This document shows positions 25,759 to 34,263 of a stretch of DNA of 64,000 bases, piece by piece (the stretch's first letter is position 1; the number at the start of each line of letters is the position of its first letter). The notes beneath the pieces were generated by a model. It had not been told where the DNA came from. It worked only from the letters and a program-made list of their open reading frames with translations, and ran no database searches. The position numbers were made by a program, and so were the translations under genes. Location: the NCBI GenBank assembly GCA_910583785.1, contig CAJTZK010000009.1:62001-126000 (forward strand). The letters run 5' to 3'. Origin of the DNA: an uncultured Oscillibacter sp. (GTDB lineage Bacteria > Bacillota > Clostridia > Oscillospirales > Oscillospiraceae).

Positions 25759-26147
25759 TCGAAAAGAACATCCGTGGTTGCCGCCATAAGCAGGAACTAA
25801 CAACCCGCCCATTAAGAACTTACAGAAATATCCAACAGAAAACAAGCGCCCGCCTAGGTAAGGCGGCAGGACAAAATACAAGCGGGAAGGATTTTATACA
25901 TGTTGCGGTACTGGCCCGCAACAGGCCCTTTAAGGCCGCCGAAGGACTCCGGTTTAGCCGCAAGGGCTGGCACGATGGATAGAACAGGTGGAACCAGCCC
26001 CTGAAATCTTAACCGGGCGCCCTTTTATCAGCGGCTGCCAATAGCCCGTTCCCCCAGGTTTCCGCCATCCGCGCCGGAAGCCTGCCCGGTTCTGCCGGGA
26101 CGGGGCCTGATTCCCGCGCAAAGGGCCTCCTCGTTTAGGGACCGCAG
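25759..26147. other. Intergenic stretch without recognisable genes
   Basis: About 390 bases between the pseudogene fragment and the LysR-type gene. It holds a small perfect hairpin (GTTGCGG/CCGCAAC near 25898-25918) and no convincing gene. It is probably decayed sequence. Confidence 0.5.
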
Positions 26148-27083
26148 TCACATGGCCTCAAACATTTTCCGCAATTCCAGTATATACCGTTCCGCCAGGG
26201 GGGAGAGCTCCTGGCCTTTTTTTACGACATAATAATGGGTGAGGGTATTATCCTCCCCATCTAAGGGAATGGAGGAAAAGCGGTAATACTTGGGATGCTG
26301 CCATGGCGTGGAGCTGATGAAAAAGGCGTCTGTTTCTGCAATGATATCCTGGCTTGCGGCGCTGTCGTTGATGGAAATCATACATTTGGGCGGCGCTTTA
26401 AAGAGCTGGGAGACGGCCTCTGAATCGTCGTCGTAGAACTGGGCGAAATTCTCCTTGTTCTCCGTGATGGAATAGGGATATTCCGTAATATGGTCCGTGA
26501 TTTTATCTGCCGGGTATTTTTCCAGGGCGGGGTGGTCGTCCCGGATGACGACACTGATGCGGCTTTCGCCCAGCTCAAAGTAATTCAGCCCCTTGACGCT
26601 GGAGAGGCGGTGAATCCGCCGCTTGTGGGACTTCGCCAGGAAGACGACCCCGAGTTCCGAGCGGCAGTACTGCACGTCGTCCAGCACGTCGAGGAAGGAC
26701 TGCTTTTTCAGGCGGATGTAGATGGGGTCTTCCTGATGGCTGGAGAGGTAGGCGTAGAGGTTGGTAATGGGGACGCTGAGAAAATAAGAACGCATGGAGG
26801 AGACGCTGAAATACTGTTTTCGGAAATGGCTTTTCGCGTAGAGGTTCTCCACGAATGCCAGCTTGTTGACAATTTCGTCGGCGTAGCTCAGGAACTCCCG
26901 GCCCTCCTCCGTGACGGAGACGCCTTTCTGGGTGCGCTGGAAAATCTGGATGCCCAGCTCGTCTTCCAACTGCTTGATCGTGCTGCTGACGTTGCTCTGG
27001 TGGGTATAGAGGCGCTCGGCAGCTTTGTTGATGGACGCGCATTTTGCCACTTCCACGGCAAAGCTCAGCTGTTGGAAAGTCAT
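26148..27083 (-). CDS. LysR-family transcriptional regulator
   Basis: 311 residues from ATG 27083, behind AAGGAGG; the 35-residue in-frame extension upstream is rejected. The N-terminal winged helix-turn-helix is typical (MTFQQLSFAVEVAKCASINKAAERLY, then SNVSSTIKQLEDELGIQIFQRT). The remainder (about 90-300) is the two-lobe effector-binding domain, more divergent than usual. It is divergent from the opine-dehydrogenase/ABC-transporter cluster with a 380-bp gap, the classical arrangement for a LysR activator of a catabolic operon. Effector unknown. Confidence 0.9.
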   Translation of the reverse strand: MTFQQLSFAVEVAKCASINKAAERLYTHQSNVSSTIKQLEDELGIQIFQRTQKGVSVTEEGREFLSYADEIVNKLAFVENLYAKSHFRKQYFSVSSMRSYFLSVPITNLYAYLSSHQEDPIYIRLKKQSFLDVLDDVQYCRSELGVVFLAKSHKRRIHRLSSVKGLNYFELGESRISVVIRDDHPALEKYPADKITDHITEYPYSITENKENFAQFYDDDSEAVSQLFKAPPKCMISINDSAASQDIIAETDAFFISSTPWQHPKYYRFSSIPLDGEDNTLTHYYVVKKGQELSPLAERYILELRKMFEAM

Positions 27084-27150
27084 GTGGTTCCTCCTTACCC
27101 CGCCGGGGGACCCGCGCGGACTCGTTTTCATAATTTCCTGGATACATACC

Positions 27151-27179
27151 ATCATACCAAAAAGCAAAAATAAAGACAA
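27151..27179 (-). promoter_or_regulatory. Promoter of the LysR-type gene
   Basis: On the minus strand TTGTCT (27179-27174), 17-bp spacer, TATGAT (27156-27151). Confidence 0.65.
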
Positions 27180-27463
27180 GGAAGACAATTGGTGATCTTT
27201 TGTATTTTTTCCGTGGACAGTGTGAAAAGATATGTGAAAAATGTATAATTAGTCATATTTTTGTCGCATGACCACAGAGGGAGAAACTGTGCTATCATAA
27301 CATTCATAAGGAGGGAATCCACCCCCTGCGGACCGGATTCCCTGGAAGGCGGAAGCCCCTCTGGTGGCGCGGGGAGAGGCGCGGCGGAAAGCAGCCGCGG
27401 CCCGGGTGCCGTTGCCGGACCACAGGGCTCCGCCCGGAAATGAATCTGATTGGAGGGAAAGAT
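27180..27463. other. Divergent control region and leader of the opine/peptide cluster
   Basis: A TATAAT hexamer at 27244-27249 may be the rightward -10, with only a poor -35 (TGTGAA, 27221), as expected for an activator-dependent promoter. The leader has an 8-bp inverted repeat GGGAATCC/GGATTCCC (27313-27342). No gene seen. Confidence 0.45.
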
Positions 27464-28534
27464 GTGTTGAAATTCGCAATCATCGGCGCTGGCGCCGGAG
27501 GACAGAGCATGGCCGCCATTCTCGCCAGCAAAGGATACGGCGTCAAGCTCTATGACATTGACAAGGAGAAAATCCGCTGCCTGCGGGAGCGGAAAACCAT
27601 TCAGGTGACGGGCGTCATTACCTGCGAGGCCGCGCCGGATGTGATTACCGACCGGATGGAAGAGGTCATGGAGGATGTGGACGTGGTGATGGTCGTTTCC
27701 ACGACCGACGCCCACAGGAGCATTGCCAACAGCTGCAAGCCCTACCTCCGGGACGGCCAGATCATCATGCTGAACCCGGGCCACTGCGGCGGCGCTTTGG
27801 AGGTTTCGAAGATCCTGCGGGAGGACGGCGGGCGGGACCTGGTCATCGCCGAAGCCGGGGACCTGATGTATGGATGCCGCAGTTACGAGACCGGGACGGT
27901 TCTCCACACGGGCTTGAAGGTCCACGTTCCGGTGGCGACGCTGCCCGCGGGGGACATCGGGCGCCTGATGGACGTGCTGGGGCCGGTCTTTCCCTGTCTG
28001 AAGCCCGTGGCCAGCGTGCTGGAAACTGGCTTTGAGGGAGCGGGGGCCATGCTGCATCCCATCCCCAGCCTGATGAACGTCAATAAGATGGACCTGGGAG
28101 AGAGCTACGATTACTACATGGAGGGCATTACCCCGCATATTGCCGAAATTATCACGGCCTGCGACCGGGAGCGCGTGGCGGTGTGCAGGGCCCTGGGTGT
28201 GGAGGCAATGCCCCTGGGCGACATGTTGGTCAAGACCTATAAGCTGGAGCCCAAGGAGAACCTGTACGACTTAATCCAGAGCATCGAGGCCTACCGGGCC
28301 CTGCGCAATCCCACCAACACCAGCCACCGCTTCCTCATAGAGGACACGATGTCCGGCCTGGTGCCCCTGGCGTCTGTGGGGCATACGCTGGGGATTTCCA
28401 CGCCGATGATGGACGCGTTTATCAACATCGCCGGGGCGGTGTGCGGCCGGGATTTCTGGACCGAGGGCCGCACCGCCGGGAAGCTGGGCTTCGAGGGAAA
28501 GACGCTGGAAGAAATTCAGGCGATGGTCCGCTGA
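27464..28534 (+). CDS. NAD/NADP octopine/nopaline dehydrogenase-family protein
   Basis: 356 residues; start GTG 27464 lies 6 bp after GGAGGG, whereas ATG 27440 has no RBS. The Rossmann fold is at the N-terminus (KFAIIGAGAGGQSMAAILAS) and the C-terminal helical domain from about 185 carries the family signature region GAMLHPIPSLMN with the catalytic-type His. Members reductively join, or oxidatively split, an amino acid and a 2-oxoacid to give or consume an opine. As first gene ahead of a peptide-type transporter and two peptidases, it is most likely catabolic, splitting an imported N-carboxyalkyl compound. Substrate is unknown. Confidence 0.85.
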   Translation: MLKFAIIGAGAGGQSMAAILASKGYGVKLYDIDKEKIRCLRERKTIQVTGVITCEAAPDVITDRMEEVMEDVDVVMVVSTTDAHRSIANSCKPYLRDGQIIMLNPGHCGGALEVSKILREDGGRDLVIAEAGDLMYGCRSYETGTVLHTGLKVHVPVATLPAGDIGRLMDVLGPVFPCLKPVASVLETGFEGAGAMLHPIPSLMNVNKMDLGESYDYYMEGITPHIAEIITACDRERVAVCRALGVEAMPLGDMLVKTYKLEPKENLYDLIQSIEAYRALRNPTNTSHRFLIEDTMSGLVPLASVGHTLGISTPMMDAFINIAGAVCGRDFWTEGRTAGKLGFEGKTLEEIQAMVR

Positions 28535-28696
28535 CGGACTCGGCGGAAGAGGGCGGGCCTCCCCTGCGAAAGAACGGGGGGAGGGACCGCGGAAGGCCCG
28601 CTTTCCGGGGACATTTCCGGCAGGGCGGGGCCTGTGACGCTTGGCATTTTCCGATGGAAGTTGGAAGCTGCAAATTATGAAAAGGAGAAACATGCG

Positions 28697-30298
28697 ATGA
28701 AGAAGATGAAAAGACTATTGGCGGTACTCCTGTGCGTCTGCACGCTGGCGGCGCTGGCCGGATGCGGCGGGGACAAAAACAGCGGCCAGAACGGCGGGGA
28801 CAGCGCGCAGCCCAGCTCCGGACAGGACGCCTCCGGAAAAAAGGACAGCATTACGGTCTCCATGGACGCCAATGTGACGACCCTGTGCCCCATGGAGAGC
28901 AACACGTCCAACAACCAGATGCTGGGAAACCTGGTGCTGTCCGCCATCACGGATTTTGACGACAGCTGGAACGTGATTCCTAACATCGCGGAGAGCTGGG
29001 AAATCTCCGAAGACGGCATGACCTATACCTACACGCTGCGGGACGACGTCTACTTCCACAGCGGGGACAAGCTGACCTCCGAGGACGTGGCCTATTCCGT
29101 CCAGCGGGCCATTGACTCCGCCTATTTGAAAGCGTCCTTCGGCAAATACGCCGTCGGCGCCGAGGCGGTTGACGAGACCCACGTGGCTATTCACCTGAAC
29201 CAGGCCTATACCCCGTTTTTGGCGGTGGCCTCCAAGGAGCTGTTCATCCACAACCAGAGCTACCACGACGAATACATTGCCGCCGGGCACAGCGAAGCGG
29301 AGTATTTGATGAACCTGGACGGCACCGGGCCCTACAAGTTCGTTTCTTACGAGGACGGCGTGGGCATTGAGTTTGAGGCCTTCGACAAATACTTCAAGGG
29401 CGAGCCCCAGATCAAGCACTGGTACGGAAAAATCATCGCGGACAACAACTCCCGTGCCCTGGCCATTGAGTCCGGCGACATCGACCTGATCGAAACCCAC
29501 ACGGCGGTTCCCGCCTCCAATCTGCCCATGCTGCGGGAGGCCAACGGCGTTGTGGTGGAAAAGACCGATTTTGAAAAGGTGGGCTCCATCATCCTCAACA
29601 ACAAGCTGCCGGAGCTGTCCGACGTGCGCGTGCGCAAGGCCCTGGCCTACGCGGTGGACTACGACTGGCTGCGGGAGACCATCACCAACGGCGACGCCTA
29701 TCCCACCGAGTGCGCCTACCTGGGCCACAAGACTACCGGATTCTCCACCGCCGATTCCATCGTGAACTACACCTATGACCTGGAGAAGGCCAAAGCCCTC
29801 CTGGCGGAGGCCGGGTATCCCAACGGCGAGGGCTTCCCCGTTATCAAGGCTACGGTCACGGAGCTGCGCAAGGGCATTGTGGAGGTCCTCCAGCAGTGCT
29901 GGGGTGACCTGGGACTGACCATTGAGATCAACCTCTGTGAGTCCAGCGTCGTCTGGGACGAGATCCGGGGCGGAAACTTTACCATCGGCATTGTGTTCAA
30001 CAACTGCATGGTGGACTCCACCATGTACGACTCCTACTTTGCCGAAGGGTCCACCCAGAACTTTACCGGATACCACAACCCCGAGCTTCTGGACCTGCTG
30101 GCCCAGGCCGCCCAGGAGCTGGACGCGGGAAAGCGCCAGGAGATGTTCGACCAGATTTGGACCACCATTACCGACGACGCTCCCAGCATCTGGATGTACT
30201 ATGAGGCGTCCGACCTGATTTACAGGGAGGGGCTCCATGTCTCCGGCGTGTATCCCACGCAGTCCGTTGTCCGCTACGAGGACATGTATTGGGAATAA
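28697..30298 (+). CDS. ABC transporter substrate-binding lipoprotein, peptide/opine type (family 5)
   Basis: 533-residue lipoprotein starting at ATG 28697 behind AAAGGAG. The signal peptide ends at LAALAGC (lipid Cys at 22). A Gly/Ser linker is followed by the family 5 fold shared by DppA, OppA and NikA: VIPNIAESWEISEDGMTYTYTLRDDVYFHSGDKLTSEDV, RKALAYAVDYDWL, ALLAEAGYPNGEGFP. It would capture the substrate outside the cell and pass it to the permease pair that follows. Substrate cannot be told from sequence; opines, peptides and nickel chelates are all handled by this family. Confidence 0.93.
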   Translation: MKKMKRLLAVLLCVCTLAALAGCGGDKNSGQNGGDSAQPSSGQDASGKKDSITVSMDANVTTLCPMESNTSNNQMLGNLVLSAITDFDDSWNVIPNIAESWEISEDGMTYTYTLRDDVYFHSGDKLTSEDVAYSVQRAIDSAYLKASFGKYAVGAEAVDETHVAIHLNQAYTPFLAVASKELFIHNQSYHDEYIAAGHSEAEYLMNLDGTGPYKFVSYEDGVGIEFEAFDKYFKGEPQIKHWYGKIIADNNSRALAIESGDIDLIETHTAVPASNLPMLREANGVVVEKTDFEKVGSIILNNKLPELSDVRVRKALAYAVDYDWLRETITNGDAYPTECAYLGHKTTGFSTADSIVNYTYDLEKAKALLAEAGYPNGEGFPVIKATVTELRKGIVEVLQQCWGDLGLTIEINLCESSVVWDEIRGGNFTIGIVFNNCMVDSTMYDSYFAEGSTQNFTGYHNPELLDLLAQAAQELDAGKRQEMFDQIWTTITDDAPSIWMYYEASDLIYREGLHVSGVYPTQSVVRYEDMYWE

Positions 30299-30312
30299 GC
30301 CCCGGCCCCCCG

Positions 30313-30389
30313 TCATGGGTGTAGGGCACCCATGAGCCGGGAGAACGCCGCGGAGTTGGAAGAGCGGCAAAGGAGTTTGCCGCTCTTCC
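30313..30389 (+). terminator. Two hairpins between binding-protein and permease genes
   Basis: A short stem CATGGGTG/CACCCATG is followed by a perfect 14-bp stem with 4-base loop (30358-30371 with 30376-30389). No T-run follows. Likely an attenuating or mRNA-stabilising element that lets the binding protein be made in excess over the permeases. Confidence 0.5.
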
Positions 30390-30432
30390 GCGTAACCAGC
30401 CACTCAGTGAGGGAAAGGGTGATAGAACGATC

Positions 30433-31365
30433 ATGTGGAAATATATAACGAAACGCGTACTGCTCATGCTCCCCATCATTCTCGGCGTAACGCTGGTCGT
30501 TTTTACGATCATGTATTTCACGCCGGGCAGCCCCGGTGAATTGCTGGCCGGAGCCAATCCAGACCAGGCCGTGATTGACCAGATCAACCACGAGCTTGGG
30601 TTTGACCAGCCCTTCCATGTGCGGTACTTCAACTTCTTGAAGGGCATCGTCACCAAGTTTGACTTCGGCACGTCCTACACCTCCCAGAGGCCTGTCCTGG
30701 ACGAGATTATGTCCCGGTTTCCCCGCACGCTGACGCTGGCCTTTTTCTCCATGATTTCTACGGCGGTTGTGGGCATCTCCATTGGCATTCTCTCCGCGGT
30801 CAAACAGTACAGCCTGCTGGATTACGCCAGCACGGTGGTGTCCATGTTTTTCTCCTCCATGCCCAGTTTCTGGATCGGCATGATGCTGCTCTTGTGGATC
30901 GCCATGAATTTCTCCTGGTTTCCCATCAACGGCGTCGCCAGCTGGAAGGGGTACCTTCTGCCCTGCGCGGCCTTGACGTTCTGCAATGCCGCGCCGCTGA
31001 TGCGCCTGACCCGCTCGGCCATGCTGGAGACCATCCGCTCCGATTACATCCGCACCGCCAGGGCCAAGGGCGCCCTGGAAAAGCGGGTCATTTGGAAGCA
31101 CGCCTTTAAAAACGCCCTGCTCCCCGTGGTGACCAACATCGGCAACAACTTCCGGGCGCTGCTGGGAGGCTCCGTGATTACGGAGACGGTGTTCGTGATT
31201 CCCGGGCTGGGCTCCTATGTCATCACGGCCATCCGCAGCAAGGACGTGCCCGTGGTAATGGGCTGCACCCTCTTTATGTCCGCGACGTTCCTGGTGGTCA
31301 TTCTGCTGACGGATATTCTATATGCCTATATAGATCCCCGTGTGAAGGCAAAGTATATGAGATAG
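30433..31365 (+). CDS. ABC transporter permease, DppB/OppB type
   Basis: 310 residues, six predicted helices. Characteristic start MWKYITKRVLLMLPIILGVTLVVF, the extracellular GxxxPGSPGELL segment and LGFDQPFHVRYFNFLKGI. The ATPase-contact EAA loop is RTARAKGALEKRVIWKHAFKNALLPVVT. Forms the membrane channel together with the next gene's product, 14 bp downstream. Confidence 0.95.
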   Translation: MWKYITKRVLLMLPIILGVTLVVFTIMYFTPGSPGELLAGANPDQAVIDQINHELGFDQPFHVRYFNFLKGIVTKFDFGTSYTSQRPVLDEIMSRFPRTLTLAFFSMISTAVVGISIGILSAVKQYSLLDYASTVVSMFFSSMPSFWIGMMLLLWIAMNFSWFPINGVASWKGYLLPCAALTFCNAAPLMRLTRSAMLETIRSDYIRTARAKGALEKRVIWKHAFKNALLPVVTNIGNNFRALLGGSVITETVFVIPGLGSYVITAIRSKDVPVVMGCTLFMSATFLVVILLTDILYAYIDPRVKAKYMR

Positions 31366-31379
31366 GGGGTGGACGCAAA

Positions 31380-32261
31380 ATGGCAAAGGTTAGAGCTGCG
31401 GCGGGGGCCGAGAAGGGTGTCAGCCAGAATCTTGAGATTATGCGGCGGTTCCGGAAAAACCGTTCCGCCATGATCGGCCTCAGCATTTTTCTTCTGATCT
31501 GCCTTCTGGCGGTTCTGGCGGATGTGATCGTCCCCTATTCGGAGGCGATTACCCAGGTGAAGGGCGCGAGGCTGCTGCCGCCCAGCGCGGAGCACCTCTT
31601 CGGCACGGACAATCTGGGCCGCGACATGTTCGCGCGGGTTATCCACGGCGCCCGCTATTCCATCGCCTTCGCGCTGGCGGTCAGCGCCTGCTCGCTGGTC
31701 ATCAGCGTCGCCCTGGGCGGCATCGCCGGCTATTACGGCGGGGCGACGGACAACGTCGTCATGCGGGCGCTGGACGTGATCATGTGCATCCCCGGCGACC
31801 TGCTGGCCCTGTGCATCGTGGCGGCCTTCGGTACCAACCTGGGCAATCTGCTGATCGCGCTGATCGTGGGGCAGGTTCCCGCCACGGTCCGCATTGTGCG
31901 GGCCACCATCATGGGGGTCTCCAGCGCAGATTACATCGAGGCGGCCCAGTGCCACGGCGCGGGGGACGCGCGGATTATCGCCCGGTATATCGTGCCCAAC
32001 GCCATGGGCCCCGTGATCGTAAACGCCACGGTAAACGCCTCCCGGATCATTATTTCCGTGTCCTCCCTGAGCTTTTTGGGTCTCGGCATTCAGCCGCCCG
32101 CCCCGGAGTGGGGCAACCTGCTGGCCGGAGCCCGGGAATTCATGCGGATTTGCCCGTGGCTCGTCTACTTCCCCGGCCTTGCCCTAGTCATCACCTCCTT
32201 GTCCATCAACATGGTGGGTGACGGCCTGCGGGATGCCCTGGACCCCAAGATTCGTGATTAA
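31380..32261 (+). CDS. ABC transporter permease, DppC/OppC type
   Basis: 293 residues. N-terminal cytosolic stretch NLEIMRRFRKNRSAMIGLSIF leads to helix 1, then the family hallmark HLFGTDNLGRDMFARVIHGARYSI. EAA loop YIEAAQCHGAGDARIIARYIVPNAMGPVIV; conserved C-terminal LSFLGLGIQPPAPEWGNLL. Pairs with the DppB-type subunit. Confidence 0.95.
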   Translation: MAKVRAAAGAEKGVSQNLEIMRRFRKNRSAMIGLSIFLLICLLAVLADVIVPYSEAITQVKGARLLPPSAEHLFGTDNLGRDMFARVIHGARYSIAFALAVSACSLVISVALGGIAGYYGGATDNVVMRALDVIMCIPGDLLALCIVAAFGTNLGNLLIALIVGQVPATVRIVRATIMGVSSADYIEAAQCHGAGDARIIARYIVPNAMGPVIVNATVNASRIIISVSSLSFLGLGIQPPAPEWGNLLAGAREFMRICPWLVYFPGLALVITSLSINMVGDGLRDALDPKIRD

Positions 32262-32273
32262 GGAGGAGTGACC

Positions 32274-33269
32274 ATGAGCGGCAAACTGCTGGAAATCAAA
32301 GACCTCCACGTGATGTACCACACCGACCTGGAGGACGTCTACGCCGTCAACGGCGTGGACTTGGAATTGACGACCGGAGAGACGCTGGGTCTGGTCGGGG
32401 AAACTGGCGCGGGCAAAACCACCCTTGCGCTGTCCATCCTCCGCCTGCTGCCCGACCGGACCGGGCGGATCACCCAGGGAGAGATTTCCTATAACGGCAG
32501 GAACCTGCTGGAACTGGACAAGCACACCATGGCGGGCATCCGCGGCGAGGAAATCTCCATGATCTTCCAGGATCCGATGACGGCCCTCAACCCCACGCAG
32601 ACGGTGGGGCAGCAGATATACGAGGCGCTGATGCTCCACAACGGCCAGCACCTGTCCAAGAAGGAGCTGTGGGCCAGGGTGGACAGCTGCCTGGAGATGG
32701 TAGGCATCCCCGCCGCCAGAAGGAAGGAGTACCCCCACCAGTTCTCCGGAGGCATGAAGCAGCGGGTGGTCATTGCCATCGCGCTTTGCTGCGAGCCCAG
32801 CCTGCTGCTGGCGGATGAACCTACCACCGCGCTGGACGTGACCATCCAGGCCCAGGTCCTGATGATGATGAAGGAGCTCCGGGAGCGCCTGGGGACCTCC
32901 ATGATCCTGATTACCCACGACCTGGGGGTGGTTGCCCAGGTGTGCGACCACGTGGGCGTCATGTACGCGGGGGAGATCATCGAGTATGGTTCCCTGGAGG
33001 ACGTCTTCGAAAACGAAAAGCACCACCCCTACACCACGGGCCTCTTCGGCTCGATTCCCAAGCTGGACGTGGAGACGAAGCGGCTGTCGCCCATCGACGG
33101 GCTGATGCCCGATCCCACGCAGAAGATCACGGGGTGCAGCTTTGCCTCCCGGTGCCCCCACGCGTCGGATCGGTGCCGGAGGGAAAAACCTGGCCTCTAC
33201 CGGGAGGGGAACCACCAGATCAAATGTTTTCTCTATACGGGTGAGTCCGGGCAGGAGGTGTCGGAATGA
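32274..33269 (+). CDS. ABC transporter ATP-binding protein, DppD/OppD type
   Basis: 331 residues from ATG 32274; RBS AGGAGGAG ends 5 bp upstream, ruling out GTG 32268. Walker A GETGAGKTT, Q-loop MIFQDPMTALNP, signature FSGGMKQRV, Walker B LLLADEPTTALDVT, H-loop ITHDL. The C-terminal oligopeptide-family extension has three Cys (GCSFASRCPHASDRC, KCF), the usual iron-sulfur-like Cys cluster of DppD-type subunits. Overlaps the next gene by 4 bp. Confidence 0.95.
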   Translation: MSGKLLEIKDLHVMYHTDLEDVYAVNGVDLELTTGETLGLVGETGAGKTTLALSILRLLPDRTGRITQGEISYNGRNLLELDKHTMAGIRGEEISMIFQDPMTALNPTQTVGQQIYEALMLHNGQHLSKKELWARVDSCLEMVGIPAARRKEYPHQFSGGMKQRVVIAIALCCEPSLLLADEPTTALDVTIQAQVLMMMKELRERLGTSMILITHDLGVVAQVCDHVGVMYAGEIIEYGSLEDVFENEKHHPYTTGLFGSIPKLDVETKRLSPIDGLMPDPTQKITGCSFASRCPHASDRCRREKPGLYREGNHQIKCFLYTGESGQEVSE

Positions 33270-34225
33270 GCGTGCTGATCGAAACCCAGGACCTGAAAAA
33301 GTATTTCAAGACGCCCCGGGGCTGGCTCCACGCGGTGGACGGCATCGACTTTCAGATTCAAACCGGGAGCACACTGGGCGTTGTCGGGGAGTCCGGCTGC
33401 GGGAAATCCACGCTGGGCCGGGCCGTCCTGCGCCTTCATGAGCCCACCTCCGGCAAGATTTTCTACGAGGGGAAGGACCTGATGTCCCTGAGAAAATCTG
33501 AGATGCGGCGTATGTGCACCGAAATGCAAATGATCTTCCAGGACCCCTATTCCAGCCTGAATCCCCGGATGTCCGTCTGGCAGCTGATTGCGGAGCCCAT
33601 GCTGATCAACCGCATGTACGGCGGGGACAAGGATGCGCTGAACCGGCACATTGAGGACTTGATGGACACCGTCGGCCTGGCGAAGCGGCTGGTGCACGCC
33701 TATCCCCATGAGCTGGACGGCGGGCGGCGGCAGAGAATCGGCGTGGCCCGGGCGCTGTCGCTGAACCCCAAGTTTATCGTCTGCGACGAACCCGTCTCCG
33801 CGCTAGACGTCTCCATCCAGGCGCAGATCCTGAACCTATTGATGGACCTCCAGGACGAGCGGGGACTGACCTATATGTTCATCACCCACGACCTGAGCGT
33901 AGTCAAGCACATCTCCGACGAGATCATGGTCATGTACATGGGCAAGTGCGTAGAGCGGGCCCCGAAGGGGGAACTGTTTTCGAATCCCGCCCACCCCTAT
34001 ACCCGTGCGCTGCTCCGGGCCATTCCGGAACCCAGCCTCGGCCGGAGGGGAGAGCTCCAGGTCCTGAAGGGAGAGGTGGCCAGCCCCATCAACCCAAAGC
34101 CGGGATGCCGCTTTGCCCACCGCTGCCCTTACGCCCGCCAAGCCTGCGCGGAGCAGGAGGCGGCGCTGGCGGAGATTTCCCCCGCCCATTTTGTGGCCTG
34201 CCCCTTTTGCGGGGAGACGAAGTAG
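33266..34225 (+). CDS. ABC transporter ATP-binding protein, DppF/OppF type
   Basis: 319 residues, ATGA-coupled to the DppD-type gene. Walker A GESGCGKST, Q-loop MIFQDPYSSLNP, signature LDGGRRQRI (the usual FSGGQ is altered to LDGGR), Walker B FIVCDEPVSALDVS, H-loop ITHDLSVV. C-terminal Cys motif GCRFAHRCPYARQAC as in DppF. The changed signature is tolerated in this subunit class but is worth noting. Confidence 0.93.
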   Translation: MSVLIETQDLKKYFKTPRGWLHAVDGIDFQIQTGSTLGVVGESGCGKSTLGRAVLRLHEPTSGKIFYEGKDLMSLRKSEMRRMCTEMQMIFQDPYSSLNPRMSVWQLIAEPMLINRMYGGDKDALNRHIEDLMDTVGLAKRLVHAYPHELDGGRRQRIGVARALSLNPKFIVCDEPVSALDVSIQAQILNLLMDLQDERGLTYMFITHDLSVVKHISDEIMVMYMGKCVERAPKGELFSNPAHPYTRALLRAIPEPSLGRRGELQVLKGEVASPINPKPGCRFAHRCPYARQACAEQEAALAEISPAHFVACPFCGETK

Positions 34226-34263
34226 AAGGGCGGCGCCCTGAATTCTGTTCTGGAGGGAAGCGT

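Noticed and set aside
27464..34225. Staphylopine-like metallophore system (opine dehydrogenase plus Opp/Nik-type transporter)
   Set aside because: No nicotianamine-synthase-like gene or metallophore exporter of that system is present, and two peptidases plus a sugar-acid dehydratase point to catabolism.
33946..34263. 106-residue N-terminal extension of the S10 peptidase
   Set aside because: It overlaps the DppF-type ATPase gene in another frame, has low-complexity Pro/Gly/Arg content, and ATG 34264 has a clear GGAGGG site.
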